A program made the position numbers and the translations under genes. From assembly GCA_016859345.1 (NCBI GenBank), contig CM029119.1, forward strand, positions 8,629,412 to 8,693,411: a DNA stretch of 64,000 nucleotides, given 5' to 3'. Source of the DNA: Istiophorus platypterus (taxonomy: Eukaryota; Chordata; Actinopteri; Istiophoriformes; Istiophoridae). A model generated the notes under the pieces. That model did not search any database and was not told the origin of the DNA. It worked only from the letters and a program-made list of their open reading frames with translations. Below are positions 34,201 through 48,787 of the stretch, one piece after another. Each line of letters starts with the position of its first letter. The first letter of the stretch is position 1.

Positions 34201-37200
34201 TATTTGAAATGTTTGGGCATGTTATGACAATTTACCATATTCAGGTGTTTTTTTTTTTTAGGAAGGTAGCATAGTTTTGAAACATGAACATGAGGTTTAA
34301 GATGTTATAAGAAGAAATCAACGTGAAAAAATGCACAAAAGTAAAGAGAAGAAATTAAGGATAAGGCATTGAAAATGTTATCAAATCATAAAGACATATA
34401 AAGGACAGACGGGAACAGACACAGACAAGACAGACAAGACAGGACAAAACAAGAAAATGCGAGTTATGATATGTCTTTTTTTTTTTTTTTTCAAAACAGA
34501 AAAGCAAAAGATTCTTAGATATTAAGAAATGTAACACCTATAGTGACCCCTTGAATAAAACACCCAACATTAAATCATGTCAAGCAAAAACTGCAATGTT
34601 TGGGTGTTTTAGACAAGTATTTGGCCAAAATTATACAGACACGGAGTATAATATATTCAGATATCACTGATACAGCATAGGAGTTGACCACATGAAGTTT
34701 CAGGTGAAAAAGCTTAGATATATACCACTAATAAATAATAATAAATTGTCTTGCATTATGCTTCATAAACGGCCCATTTAGTATTTGTTTTTTGTAAACT
34801 TCAAATGGCCAACACTAAAATGTCCTCTCTGCAACAACCAAAAACACTTGCTTTCCCCCGGTAATCGTATCCTGTAGTGGAGAGAGGTCCACATTTTGTT
34901 TGCAGTGGGAAAAGACACATGGTAATAAAGGGGGATTTACTAACAAAGACCACTTGTGCAAGTGACTTTGAAGAAGTTTACATGGTACTTGCGTAGCTGC
35001 AGGTATGTTTACAGCAACCGAGTTATCTAAGAAATAACGTGTGGGCTGTGTGTCCTTTCCCACTGTATTTTTCGGTGTGTAACACGACATGCAGACATTG
35101 AGTCCCCCCTGTACTTTATGAAGCAGCTACAGAGAAGATAGTGCTGTGCTGACAGTGTTGTTGCATCGGGTGAATTGAAAAACACCATTGGTAGGTAGCA
35201 GTTTCCTGCCCTAACAATGGCCCACTGACCTTTAATGGGTGGAGTTTTACAGTTTTATTAGCTAAAACAGAATTTGATAGTAATGTGTAACTCTAACAGA
35301 GTGTGATATAATCATAGCTATAGTGTATATTTTATGTCAAACTCCAACCATCACAAGGCCACAGTCAGACAACAAAGAACACCGATTGGTACAATATGAC
35401 ACCCTTTGTCCCTTCCTGCTAAAATGGAGATATACGGAAATACGGATATTGCGGTGCACAGTGGCCAACTCCACCACTCTAGATCACACATAATTTGAGC
35501 CAACCATAGATAAAAGTCTTTTTTTTTTCTTATCCTCACTAGCTCAGGCACATTAGTCGGATGGCGACTCCGTAAAATATTGATGACGCATTTTCACCAG
35601 GTTTCTTGGGCTGCATGTCAAACAAAGATTTCTGAGAAGCTGTCTGGCCAATCTGCGGTGCTGCTTCATTCTCAAGTTCATTTCCGAGAGTATTTTGTTC
35701 ATACCACCCAAATGTATCTAGACAGATTGTCAGGTTACATCACATGGCAGCTGCATTTGTGACATTTGCTCTGTGATGTCTGCTGCGACAACAGGAGGGA
35801 TGAGTACAACAAAACCAACCTGTTTTTACTGCAGATCTACAAAAATGCTTGATAGTAAGTGCAGGCAAAAAATCTCTTAAAGCAGGAGGTGGCTACTGTA
35901 ACTGTAAAGTTCTCTTTTTGTGATAAACCCTTCAGTGACCTAATGCTGAATAATTGGTTGTAGTTATTATCCTTAAGATATTCATGAAATCAAACCCCGT
36001 TTTTATAATATTTATAGTGTGCATGTTTTATTAAAAAGGAATTCAGTGTTTTTATATCCACAAAATATCTCTCTACTGAGAAGTTGTGTACACGTAATCT
36101 AGCATAAATTTATCTTATTTATATCAGCTTCACTGTTTAATTTTTGCTCTTGGACACTGTATCAGAGCAACATTAATTTTCTGGTAATGCAAATAGCGGA
36201 TCGTACTACTGCTGTTTTAAAAGCTTTCAACTGGTGAAACAAAATCTGTTTGGCACAGTGATCTTACATCAAAAATGTGTCTACAACACATTACAACGGA
36301 TATATATAGCAAAATAAGATAAACCTTTTGACATTTTTCAGAGGATTAAAAGAAAATCTATATAATTTATAAAAAAAAGTTAATTTAGTCAGTTAATTTA
36401 CCGTACAGTACTGTATTTACATGTTCAGTAATTCTGCTGTTATAGTAATGTCCCAGTCAACGGATTTTATGCTACAAGTTGTATTAGGTTAAACATTAAG
36501 CGACTGCTTTACTTGCGTGCTACCTTTGATTAACAGTGACAAATGCCCTACAGATTCGAAAGATGCATTATAGGAGCTCACAAAATTAAGGTTGGGAAGC
36601 CCTTTTAGAAAGTTACAACAAAAGGTTTTGATTCTACAGAGAAATTCCTTTGGATCTATTCTTGGTGCGATGCAAAAAACAGCATGCAGCATGCAAAGAA
36701 GAGAGGGAAATAAAAGGAAGCAAAACACACTGCTCTCAAGATTTAAAGAAAAGAGTGCATAACGTTTCACATCCATTGTGATCTTCAATCAAACTAAGGC
36801 TAAACCGCTAAAGGTAAACGCGGTCATATCTGCAGTTTTCAGTTCTGGCTTTAATGTCGGCTCTGTTGCTTTGATAAACGTCCTTCGTTTGTCCCTTTTA
36901 AGTCACGAATTAGAGAGATTGAACACTTGTCAAGTGGGACATGAGCAAAATATGGAAAAGAAAAAAATGATTTCCCACCTCTGATTAGATGAAGGTGAAA
37001 CTGATGAAGATGTAGACCAGGCAATAGCGTGGTCCTGATGGTGTTTTAGATATAAACATTATAGATGGGCGGTTCGGCTGGACGCTTTGCAGCCAAAGGA
37101 AGATTTGTGCATCAGTTTACTTTTCCTGATATTTAAAAATATTCCTTGGTAAAACTCAAGACAAGGAGAGTTTTCAGAAATGTCAATAAAAACGCTTGTA

Positions 37201-40200
37201 CTGTGGAGGTAATCATATCTCAGCCACTGCAGTCTGTCACAGTCTGCTAGCTAACTCCTCTCTGTGCTATCTACTGTATTTACAACAACATCAACAGGGG
37301 TTTTGTGCTTCGGGACTGTCTATCAGGGGAAATGGTGAGTCTGGGTGTCACTGTATTCAGTGATGACATAGTTTCCTGCCCAAAGTCACACTTAATTTAC
37401 ACTATGGAAGGAGTATGTACCTACCTACTGTCAGACTTTAGTTACACTTGCACTGCAGTGGCGGCCTGGGGATGGGATGGAGAATGAGTGTTAATCACAG
37501 ACGGTTATGGAGAGGGAAGACACAGAGGAACAGAGAGAGGATGACTGCAAATATTCTGACCAGACTGTTTCCCAAGGAAATAATCATGTATCTTTAAACA
37601 GACTGAACTGAAACACAAGTCATAATCATTCCTCTATGCGCCGAATGTGTGTAGAAGACGGAGAATTACTCGACCACCTTCGATACTTTCTCAACATATG
37701 TTCCATGAGCGTGTGCTTGCCATGGATTCACAGGATTTGCTGACTGTTCAGATGCTATTCTTGGCATGGCTACATACTGTATCACTCTTACATGGGATCA
37801 ATTGCCTGTTAAAGATGGGTTGATCTCCTGTTACCCATAATTAGATGTATTGATCTCTTTGTGACCATGACTGAAGCCACAATGTGTCCATAGAGTACAT
37901 ACAGTACCTAGGATGTCTTTTGGGGAAACTAAATACATGCAACTGTATCCTGCATCCTCTTGTTAGTTGTATGTAGGTCATACAGACCTATATGCATCAA
38001 CCGCTGTCATTAAAGCTTGAGTCCATTTAATGTTGTATATAAATATATACCTCTCCTACATTCACATAAATACTTAGCATATGTACATACATTCTGTACA
38101 TATATACAAGTCATGTATTATTTCTGTTATAAGGTAAAAATCTGGCTCAGACCAAAAAATATTTGCAGAGATTTGTGATGAGGCAACATAGTGAGAAACA
38201 GTGTTGTTGCGACAGATATCAGAATATGCATGGCAATGTGGAACAAGTTTTACAAATGACTTAGCAAGACTAAAAGACTACAATGATATACAGGCGGACA
38301 CTGACAAGTGTTACCACATAAGAAACATTTTCACAAAATTACTTTACAAGAAAGCTTTTAGGAGTTAAATTTAGAGTTGGTATATTGTAGTGGATGTATT
38401 GTTATAGTTTTAAGCTGCTGTACTGAGCCACTGACTTTAACATTAAATCTGTCTACAAAAGAAATTGTTAGTGATTAATGATTTTGCATGAGCACAGTCA
38501 GAAATAACAGATACCCTGTGGTGGCCAGTAAGTGAATATTAGAAAACTTCTGGTCTCAGAAAATAATTCCACCAAAAATCTATCCTAACAATATCATAAT
38601 TTTGACTAGTAAATGATTGGGTAAATAATAGTGGGATGAAATGTGGATGAAGAGCGAATGCGCCCTGCTAAATATAAAAGCTTGTTAATGAATAGATTTG
38701 TGTGCATTCTGTCTAACACAGTACAATATTTGTTAAACCTCAATATTACATTAAGTTCAGGGGTGGGAGTTGTCAAATAAATGGCATAATCCTTTCTCCT
38801 GGGTCAAATATAAATTAAACAAATTCATATTATGGCATTGCTTGAATTTAGTAATGAATAATGAGCTTGTTTGTCCTGAAACAGTGAGATTTGTGCCATT
38901 TTATGTTAATTAATTCCACTGTTTGTTGGCAATTTCCTTTATCATTCCAATTCACTGAAGACAAATATTAGGTGGATGATAAAACTCAAAGGAGAACACA
39001 AGAAGAACAAAGGGGGAGTCAACACAGTTGCACAAAACATTAAGAAAAAACAGATCATATGCACAGAAAACCACAAAATATAATAATTCAAAATAAATAT
39101 AACTTAATTCTATTCACATAAAACTCCACAAAAACACTTAATGAAAGATGTACACACCATGTCGGAAACACAGGAGATAAATAAGCACAAGAAAGACCCA
39201 AGAAATAAAAGAAAAAAAAACAACTGTACACATACAGTGAGGAACTGAAGGCAGAGAGAGTGGAGAGGGGGGAGAGACAGAAAGAAAGACAGAATCCAAC
39301 AAGACTGAAATCCTTGAAGAAGGTCTAGAGGAGTGATTGAGAGTGGGCAATCAAAGGGGTGATTGACCGTTTGACCTTAGTGAGCCATGCATATTGTATC
39401 GGGTGCATAGGAAGTCAAATGGCCAACAATCAAAGAGAATAAATGGAAAAGCTAATAAAAGCTTGGCATAGACATCTTACACGTGTATCTATGAAATAAA
39501 TCACAACTGAAGCACACAATAATGAGTTTTAGAGAGCAAGAGAATCCCTCTTTAAAAACAAGTAGGAGAGTGTTTATTAACAGCGGAGAACAGGGACATT
39601 AACATAAACCCAGCATTTTTCTTTTGTTTGCTTATGGGATTTTTTTTTTCTATTTTTTTATTCAGTACTGTATCACTTGCCCTAATTCACCTTTTGATTT
39701 GTTTTGATAATCATCTAAATTTCAACAGCCATTTATACAGCTTTCTATATGTTGCCATCATTTTTGTCTAACACAGGGCGGTGTACACATGGTTTCATTA
39801 CAAAATGGTAGAGAATCAGGTTCCGGAGATGACGAAAAAGCTTATCAAATTTTTCTGGTATTTACTTTAACCATCAAGAACAATCTCTTTCCCCAGTGCA
39901 AAGGGCTCAACAGAGTTATGCAGTCTAACAGTGAAACATGGGCCATTAAAGATTCCCAACCTAAATGTATGAATTACAGTGTACAACTTTCCTGTAAAAA
40001 CCCAAACCCTAAAGCACCTTCCTCAATGGACTCCTGCTTTGCTTTAAAGAGGGATTTTTGTAGCGCGTAAATTGCAGTTTATACATAAGAACCATTGAAA
40101 CTGAAGCAATATCTGGGCCCTCTAAGTGAAGGGCTTGGACAGCTCAAGGCTTGCTTACCTTAGATGGTGCCACTTGTCAATCAAATCTGTCATAGCGTTT

Positions 40201-41850
40201 GTCTGTCTGTCTGGTCAGTAAGTGTGCGTAAGTGTTTCAGTCACCGAGTGCAGCTTCTGTTTTCTATCCAGGTCTCCACAGTGCAAATACAAAAGGTCCT
40301 GAACTTTGAACTACACTAGGCACTGAAAGCACAGTTACGTGGTCTAGGGAATAGTATATCAGATCCATTACACGCTCACAGCACAATATTTTGTCAAACG
40401 ACTTTAAGTCTCCTTTAAAATCAGTTTTAAATTGTTTGCTTGTTTCCAGCGTGGCATGTCTCAAGAGGTACTATCCCTTGACCTTGATGGCTCCCCTGAC
40501 CCCTGTGACCTTGGGGCTTGGAAAGATGATTGTCATACAACACTGTCGTCAGCTCCACAAGTGTGTGAAGCTATCGGGGCCAGCCAATTGATTTTACATA
40601 AAATAAGGCATATGTACATGTAAGTGGGCACATCTTTGAGCCTGTAACGTAGGTATAGAAGGAATATGTGCTATTGAAGTTGCTGTTCAGTTCACGCCTG
40701 AAGAGTATGTTAGTTTAACCTGTGCATGACTACATGTACATATTATGTGCACAAATGTAATAAGAGTGTATTTTTTCAGGGCCAAGAATGTCTGGATTGC
40801 AGTGTGTGCTTTTGTTTGCCAAGGTAGAGGTCTGCAGGGGAGGGAGCAACACGGATAAACACAGTAGAAGGGAAAAACAAAATTAAGCCACACACGACAA
40901 CACAAACACAACACTCAGACGGCATTGAGAGGACAGAAACACAGTGTATAACATGTAAGAATGAAAAAGCCACATACACACGCGTGATATGACACAACCT
41001 GAAGAGAGAGACAACAACACAGAGGCACATCAGACAACAACATGACCAACTGTTCCCGTTTAGTCTTCTTCAGTGTATGTTTTATTAGTTATTGACACAG
41101 GACACGACTGGGTTATTTTCACTCGAGCTGCTGGGTGTGTTTGCAAATGCGCGCGCCCACGTAGACGCACTCCTGCACCCATGACTGTATGCAAGTTTTT
41201 AGCTCTCACGCAGACACAAACACACAAGTATACACATATTTGCGCAGACTACTCATTATGGGTGTATATCACAGAGTAAACCCATTTCCTTTCTAATTTT
41301 TCTTTTGTTTTCATCTTGCACATTCTTTATTGAGATTGTCGCTGAGTTCACAAAATTAAAATGATGCAAATTCGTATGCAGGTAGGAGATTGGGCTGAGG
41401 TTAGGTTTTATCGGGTAAAATACCTCACAAATCAGACGATGAGCCATAAAATGCCATTTGGCCACCCAAACGTTACTAGATTCAGATTTAAGCACAACCT
41501 AACCTTAGCTCAACTCTTTGCGTCAATCTATTAATGTGATAAGTAAAACCCACAACACACGTTCAGGCACAGAAAAGACTCTTCAAAGGTGATACTTCAA
41601 ACTCCACTGAACATGTAGACACAACACTGTGGAAATGGTGGTGTGTATCTGTCGCTGGAAGTCATGCACAGTGTGCGTACCTGCGTCTGTGTCAAAGTGG
41701 GTGCTGTGCTGGTGAAGTGTAATTTGTCCAACTGCAAAATGTGCTATGTCATGGAGAGCCGGATCAGAAATTTCTGGATGTTTCCAGTCAAAAGTAGACT
41801 AGGCTACGGACTTCGTTATTTTTAATTTTTGTCAGTGTTACCTCAGTGGT

Positions 41851-41972
41851 CTATGGTTTGATCCAGGAGGAGGTGGAGTTTGCATTGAGGTCCTGCTGTA
41901 ACAGAGACCCTTCCATCTTAAACCAATCCTCAGTCAAAGGGGAGTCTGGGCTGGGTGCCAGGGCTGCTGCCT
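41851..41972 (-). CDS. kcnc3: kcnc3 exon 4 (last 40 residues)
   Basis: The acceptor acaaactag (ends 41973) gives the only phase that joins to exon 3. It reads AAALAPSPDSPLTEDWFK then QQDLNANSTSSWIKP and TAG at 41851-41853. The tail resembles the human Kv3.3 end. The acceptor's pyrimidine tract is poor, so the exact 5' edge is less sure. Confidence 0.82.
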
Positions 41973-44900
41973 CTAGTTTGTTGTCAACAGGGGGGTGTTG
42001 AAAGTTTGGAGGGAGTGTGAGGGAGTGTTTTGGTGCAGGTTGGCGGCAGTGGTGGTGGTTGGATTGCAGTAGTAAATGAATCAAGGTGTCAGGTTATCAT
42101 GAGCACAAAGATAATGCACATGGGTTTTTGTTTTTTTTTTAAGGGAGGGGGGTTATGATGTAGCACATAAGGAAAAGAAAGTGGAAAATTAGGGTATGGG
42201 TTTCATGATGGGCAAGGGATAAAGGGCATCAGGAGGGAAAATATGGGGAGAGTTGGGGATGGGGGGGTTAACAGGCAGGGGGGGCAAAGTCAAAAATGAT
42301 GATTCGAGGCAGGAGAGAGAGAGAGAGAAAGAGAGAGGGAGAAACAGAAGTGACGAGAAGTAAATTAATGCATGGTCAACTGTCTGAGTCCAGAAGACAG
42401 AGAAAGACAGAGATCGTTTATGAGCATGAATGAACGTGACATTATGGGACACACAACAAATTTCAGAGACACCATGGAAAAATGGAAGACATGACCGAGA
42501 GAGAGAAGAGAAAGAAAAGGGAGAGAAGTAGAGGGACAGAAAATCTTGTCTGACAGAAGAAATAAAATGTGATACATAGCGGTGATGGAAACAAAGACAA
42601 CATGGATGTGAAGAGGTGGAAACAAATAGAGCAGAGCAGAAGAGGTGAGTGTATGTGCGTGTGTCATGGCTGTATGACTGCATGTGTCCATATGTTTTGC
42701 TTCTAGCTGTAATTGGAGCCGTCTATCTGTAGTTGAGGCTTCCAAAGTCAGTTTCATGTGTCTCTCCCATCCAACCCATCTTTCCTTACTGCTAGAATCT
42801 GATCGTACAACCATGCAGTAACTTGTGTGTACTAATCTGCACCGGGCGCACACTGGACGTATGTATAATTCCTATATGTTTACAGTATGTTATGCCTGGC
42901 ATCTCACTGTGTGGATCTCGTTACATAAGGTGTGCGTGTTTATGTATCTGTTTCCTGGAGTGAAACGTACCTTTCCGCACATTCCCATCTGTGGCACGGA
43001 ATTCCCTGGTGTTGAGCAGGAAGCAGGCGCGGTCCTGCTGGTAGCGTTCCCGGGTAGGACCACGCCCTATGGGGCTCCGCTCGTCCGGGCTCAGCACCTG
43101 GTCGATGGTGGGGCAGTCCTCGTTAGCCAGCGCGGCCGAAGCTGCGTCACCGTTCTGCTTGGAATCTGGAGGAAAGGTGTTTGGGGGTAACGGGGGCAAC
43201 ATATAGGATAAGGCTGCATTCGTTGAACTCCATAGAGAAGAGTATCCGTTACCTATTCTTTCACTGACATGCTCCAGTTATGAATGCTTATGACTTTATG
43301 TCTGGTAATTGTCACAAAATTTTAACAACAAGTAGGATTACTAATAATACAGCAAAAATGTTTAAACACAGTACCATAAGGTCACTATAAGAATACAATA
43401 CAAGAAAGAATACAATAGGTTTTTTTGTGGATTTAGGTAATTTATCAGATTAAACCACCTAATCTTTTCTAAATATAGATCACATAAGTTTTGCTTTCTT
43501 TTCCCCATGTGTTGGCCCTGTAAATTGAAATTCTGGATGTCTCTTCGCTGTTAATTAACAAAGAAAATATTTTTACATACTAACTACAACTTTCGAAGAG
43601 CATTTGCAATATTTTGACATTTTATCAACCAATTTATTTAATTAAAAGCAGTCATTTCATTTGTATATAGAGTTACTCAGAAGAGCACCCTGTAAAACTG
43701 CCTAACATGTCAATTGGCCACAAATGCTCATTAATAATCAGGGGCAATACACATGTCTTCATTCTTTAACGTTATGTTAAAGTACAGTATGTCACGAACA
43801 GGTATGTTGTCGTGTGTCGTGATTGGGCTTGTGGTGACGATACTGCAAAGCAGCCTTGGAGCCAATCATCAAAAGTTTGACTTCTACAACTTCCTGCTAA
43901 AAAAAATCTTCTGACACAACCTTTAAGAAACCTTTGTAGACTGGAAGAGAGCCAAGCAGACAGGGTGTAGTAAAAGCACTTATAAAACCGGAATTTTCTG
44001 GCTCGCTGATGACAGTAGAGGCAGGCAGTAAAGCAATGCATTAAAGGTGCATTATTGTTGCGTGTGGCTGACGCCTGATGCCGCAGCATGTAAAGAGCAA
44101 ACAAAGAGCCAGTTTACCTCTCCTCCTGATTTTACTGCTATTGCCAGACAGAATTATCTGAGGTCAGCTTAAATTGAGATGCATTAAGCTGTTTTAATAG
44201 ATAATTGAGTTCCTTCTGCTTCCATAATGTTTGTTCTTCACTGACAGATGGGCGCCTTAAGGCAACTGTGGACCTACCAGTTGATCATAAATTACACATG
44301 ACTTCTGATGGGCCAGTGATTTCTCCGGGGTGGATCCAGAATCAACTATGCATCACTTCTTGACAGTACTCACACTTCCCTTCTTGACACTTTGGCACCG
44401 TCATTTTTCCCAGAAGATTGCGAGTCTGTTTTCACCAATTTAATTTGATTGTAAAAATGTAAGTATGACTCTTAAAAAAATAGAAGAACTTCACAAAGGA
44501 GTTCTTTTTTTTAATATACACACTAATTCACAGATATTTGGCATTTTTCAGCTTTCTTAAGATAAAATTTGCTCTCAAAATAAAGAGACTTATCTTGAAA
44601 AAAATAAATCTCTCACCTCTGTTAATCTCTATAATTTCTTCTTGGGCAAGAGGACAGTCACCCCCTATGCCTCCAGACCCCATCACTCCACCTAGGACAT
44701 TTCCCAAGATCCTTTGCGGTGATGCAGTTGCCATTGCCAGAGCATCTGGCTTGCAGTAGTTAGGGGACCCTGGTTGGGGTGCTCGGGGGATATGTTTGTT
44801 CTTCTTTTTGGGCAGCTTTTGTTTGGCCATGGCCAGGGAGTAGTACATGCCGAAGTTGTTGACAATGACAGGTACAGGCATAGCAATGGTCAGCACACCA

Positions 44901-47900
44901 GCCAAGGCACAGAGCGCACCCACCAGCATCCCTGACCACGTCTCCGGATACATATCTCCATAGCCCAGCGTGGTCATGGTTACAACAGCCCACCAAAATC
45001 CAATGGGTATGTTCTTGAAGTTGGTGTGGGCGCTAGCTGTCGGGTCATCCGGGTCTGCACCAATTCGTTCGGCATAGTAGATCATAGTGGCAAAGATGAG
45101 GACACCAAGGGCTAAGAAGATGATGAGCAGGAGGAATTCATTCGTGCTGGCACGAAGGGTGTGGCCAAGGACACGGAGACCCACAAAGTGGCGGGTGAGC
45201 TTGAAGATTCGGAGGATACGGACAAATCGGACGACGCGGAGGAACCCCAGGACATCCTTGGCAGCTTTGGAGGACAGACCACTCAGGCCCACCTCCAGGT
45301 AGAAGGGCAGGATGGCAACAAAGTCGATGATGTTGAGGGTGCTTTTGAAGAATTCAAACTTATCTGGGCAGAAGGTGACTCGAAGCAGGACCTCGATGGT
45401 GAACCAGATGACACACACACCCTCCACGTACGTCAACCAGCTGTCAGTCACCACCTCGTATACAATCTCCTCACGGGTCATGTTGCCCACTGTGACGTTC
45501 TCTGTCTTGTTGATGATGGTGTTGAAGGCCTCATGCGTCTCCATGCAGAAAGTGGAGATGGAGATGAGGATGAAGAATAGGGAGCCAAAAGCCACATACT
45601 AGAGGAAAGGAAGAAATCAGCGAAAAGAAAAAAAAAAAGACAGGAAGAGAAAGCAGAAAAAAGAAAGCAAGAGAAGGAGAAAGAGTCAGATGCAAAGCAA
45701 GAAAATTCAGCAAGGCAAAAAAAACATTAAAAAAAAAAGCATAAAGAAAAACTCTAGCTTTAGTGCAGTTTGAAACCTCAAGCCAACAGCAGAGGAAAAC
45801 AACTGGTGTATATGTAACCCTGTCAAAGCCAACTACATATAAGTGATACTTAAGCCAAATCCACTGGATCAAAGTGACCCATATGTTATCTTACACAAAA
45901 CTACTATCTCTGAGAGTCGCCATCTTCACTTATGTTCTCAAACTGAAAAGTTTGACCCTCCTGAAATATTCCCATGAAATTAACACACAAAACTTGTGCG
46001 CATAAATCATTTTTCAAAAAGACAAAGACTTAGCACTGCGGGCAAGTGGACCTTCCCTGAAAAAGGACCTTGGCACAATTTGACCTGCCTTTACTGCAGT
46101 CCTAGGACAATCAGACTCATTAGGCCTAACCAAATCATATCTGACAGTCATAAATGACTGTGATGAACGATGAAGCTGTAAAAATAGATGTGCTGTCAGT
46201 ATCACACATATCATGTGCCATCAGGAAAAACGATGATTTACTGTGATTATGATTTGATCATATTATTAACTGTAGAATCAGTTCTTATCAAACCCTTTAA
46301 AAGGTCAGCTTTTAATAAGTATATGTATCCTATATTTTATTCTGAACTTATTTTTTTTATTTTACAATAAATATTCCCTTTCTTAGAAAATCAGAGCAGA
46401 CCTGGACCAGAAACCAGGTCCACCCAGACCCGAAAACCTGAGGGTCCTGCCTGAGATTTTTGAGACCTCCGGAGAAAGGTGCAGAAGAAACAAAGAGCGA
46501 AATTAAAATGCATTAATGTAACACGGAATCCAAAAAAGAAAGGAAAAAATGGGCAAAAACTGATAACATTGCTAGTTTGGGAAACTCTGCTCGAGAGGAC
46601 ACAGAATCAGATGGGGGGGGTGAGAAAGACAAGAGGCTGTAAGGATAAAATAAATAAATAACTGATCCTCTCTTTACCAAAGTCCAGTTAGCAAGTGAAA
46701 AATCCCACAGTTCACTGTGTGTTTAGCGTTGTAAGGGTCAAAACCATGAGTTTTTAGGTTCAACTGTCAAAGTTGGACTGCATTTTTCTAGTAAACAGGC
46801 ATTTGTTCACAGAACATGATGCCAGACCCTGCAAACTTGTCTTGAGTTATTTTGGAAACTTATTTTTTAATATTTAAAGCTACAATATCTATGCCACTTT
46901 GATACTGTTTTTACATCATGTAGATTCCACAACAACAGCGCCTGCTCTTACACTTGACTGCCTCAGGTAACATCACTGCTTCATCAAAGCATTTATACCA
47001 ACTGAGATGATCATCTTGAATTAAATTTAAATTAGATTAAAAGGTCTTCTGGAATTTTTTGATTTTTTTTGTTATTGTTGTTCCTGCTCCGTGGTATTTT
47101 GGCTGAGCAAAAGATGTCTGTCGTTTTCAAATGCTTAACATTTTTCCAGATTTTGATGCAAAGTTATGGATTAAGCTGTAAAATAAAGACTTTGTAAGTC
47201 AAAAGGACACTATTGATTTATCATAGAAGTTTACCTGAAACACATGAACTTGAAGGTTTAAGCTGTCTTTGCAAATATCGCCATTGTTATTGTGATGAAA
47301 AAAGGCGACAAATAACAATAATAAGTTTGAAATTAAAATGTTTCTATTGGCATTTTGCCTCTATCCCGTTCCATCTCTTGGGACTATTGTCTCTGTACCC
47401 CTTCTACAGGTGGCATCGTTTTTATGCCACAATATCTTACAGTTCCTTGTCTGCTTGTTCACTTCCAAATCTTTGTCCTTTGGGGTAAATTTCCTGGACA
47501 GAGAAGAAAAAATAAGCTTAGTTATGAGTGTCCCACCACTGAGATCTCTGTTGTCTTCCAGAGTTTATTTTTCAGGTTTGCTTATTTTTCTTTATCTCTC
47601 AAAGGCAATTTTCTTAGCATTGGCCATCTTGTGTGATCTGCAAGCTTAGTATGTACCTGAGCTTATTATTCTACTGTAGCCTATTCAATTGTCACTGAAG
47701 CAGTTGCAGTAGCGTGATAGCACCAGGGTGTGCATGGCTACTGCGCAATCTTTCCCTGTTGCGGTCCATTCCTACAAGCTCTGCAGTGTATTTATAGAAG
47801 CAGTATACTTTGTGCTTTATCAAATAAATAATAAAAGACAGACATGGCCTGAAGTGCAAAAGAGAAAGGTAGAGTGGAGTCCATATACTGTATATAAGAA

Positions 47901-48706
47901 GCCTGAGTGCCCGTGGTGTATTGTGTGTGTCACCATTTATTTTCAACATTATGCACTTATGTAATATCAAGAACAACAAACTTATAAGACAAAGCCTCAT
48001 AACTAAGCAAATGGAGGGAAGCAATGCCAGTTAATTTTCCTCAAAGGTCTCACTCCTCTCTCCCAACTCTTCTTTGCATAGAAAATCAGATAAGAGCCTA
48101 CACATTTATTTGCCTTCATGACACGAACCGCCTAAGCGGTAGACTTGAGACTCCGACCCACTGTAGTTATTGAGGAGATTAGCTTACAAACATTTAGCCA
48201 AAAAAGTGACCTTCTGGGAAAGTCAGCCTTGAAGTAGAGGTCGATGTCCAGTCTGTAGTATTAGATTGCTATTTATGTATCTATCTGTTTTTTTATTTAG
48301 CAAAATGTAATGCTTTTTCTTCGAGTAGCTCATGGGTAAGGGAACAGTGGCAACAGCAATTTTTCTTCATTTTAAGTAAATCAAGGAATTGCATGGCACA
48401 TTTTTATTCGGAGTGTCTATTTGTATCCTAAATATTTGCGTAATGTATTATCAGCTTTGTTCCAGGTTTTCTATCTTTTGTTATTCTCACAACCTTCCAG
48501 TCCCCTTCCCCCACTCTTTCTGGCCCTTTTTCCTCCCCCTATGTTCCCTCTCTACTCTTTCCTTTTCCCCCTTCCCTCTCCATCTTTTTCCTACCTCTTT
48601 TCTCCTCTGCTATGTTTCTCGCTAGTCGGTGTCTGACCTACTTTCTCAGATTGCTGCAGTGCTCTCCCCCTCTGTATCGAGAAAACACACTAGACACACA
48701 CGCACG

Positions 48707-48787
<81 letters not shown>

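Larger units (their letters stand above)
17863..41850. other. 24-kb gene-poor interval kcna7-kcnc3
   Basis: No coding exon with recognisable homology was seen in either orientation. It should hold the kcna7 5' UTR and promoter at the left and the kcnc3 3' UTR at the right (possible - strand AATAAA at 41326-41331 and 41081-41086). Contents: CAA/CA repeats near 18.1-18.5 kb, a CTCF-like site at 20401, the 572-bp tandem duplication, the 60-nt AT repeat, a CpG-bearing islet near 27.5 kb and a GC-richer patch near 33.9-34.1 kb. The rest is AT-rich and featureless to me. Confidence 0.6.

Noticed and set aside
42189..42683. Open frame of 164 codons on the - strand within kcnc3 intron 3
   Set aside because: It is S/L/F/P-rich translation of a polypyrimidine strand, which lacks stop codons by composition.
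46399..46420. GACCTGG...CCAGGTC hairpin
   Set aside because: Only a 7-bp stem with an 8-nt loop; expected by chance or from an old repeat.
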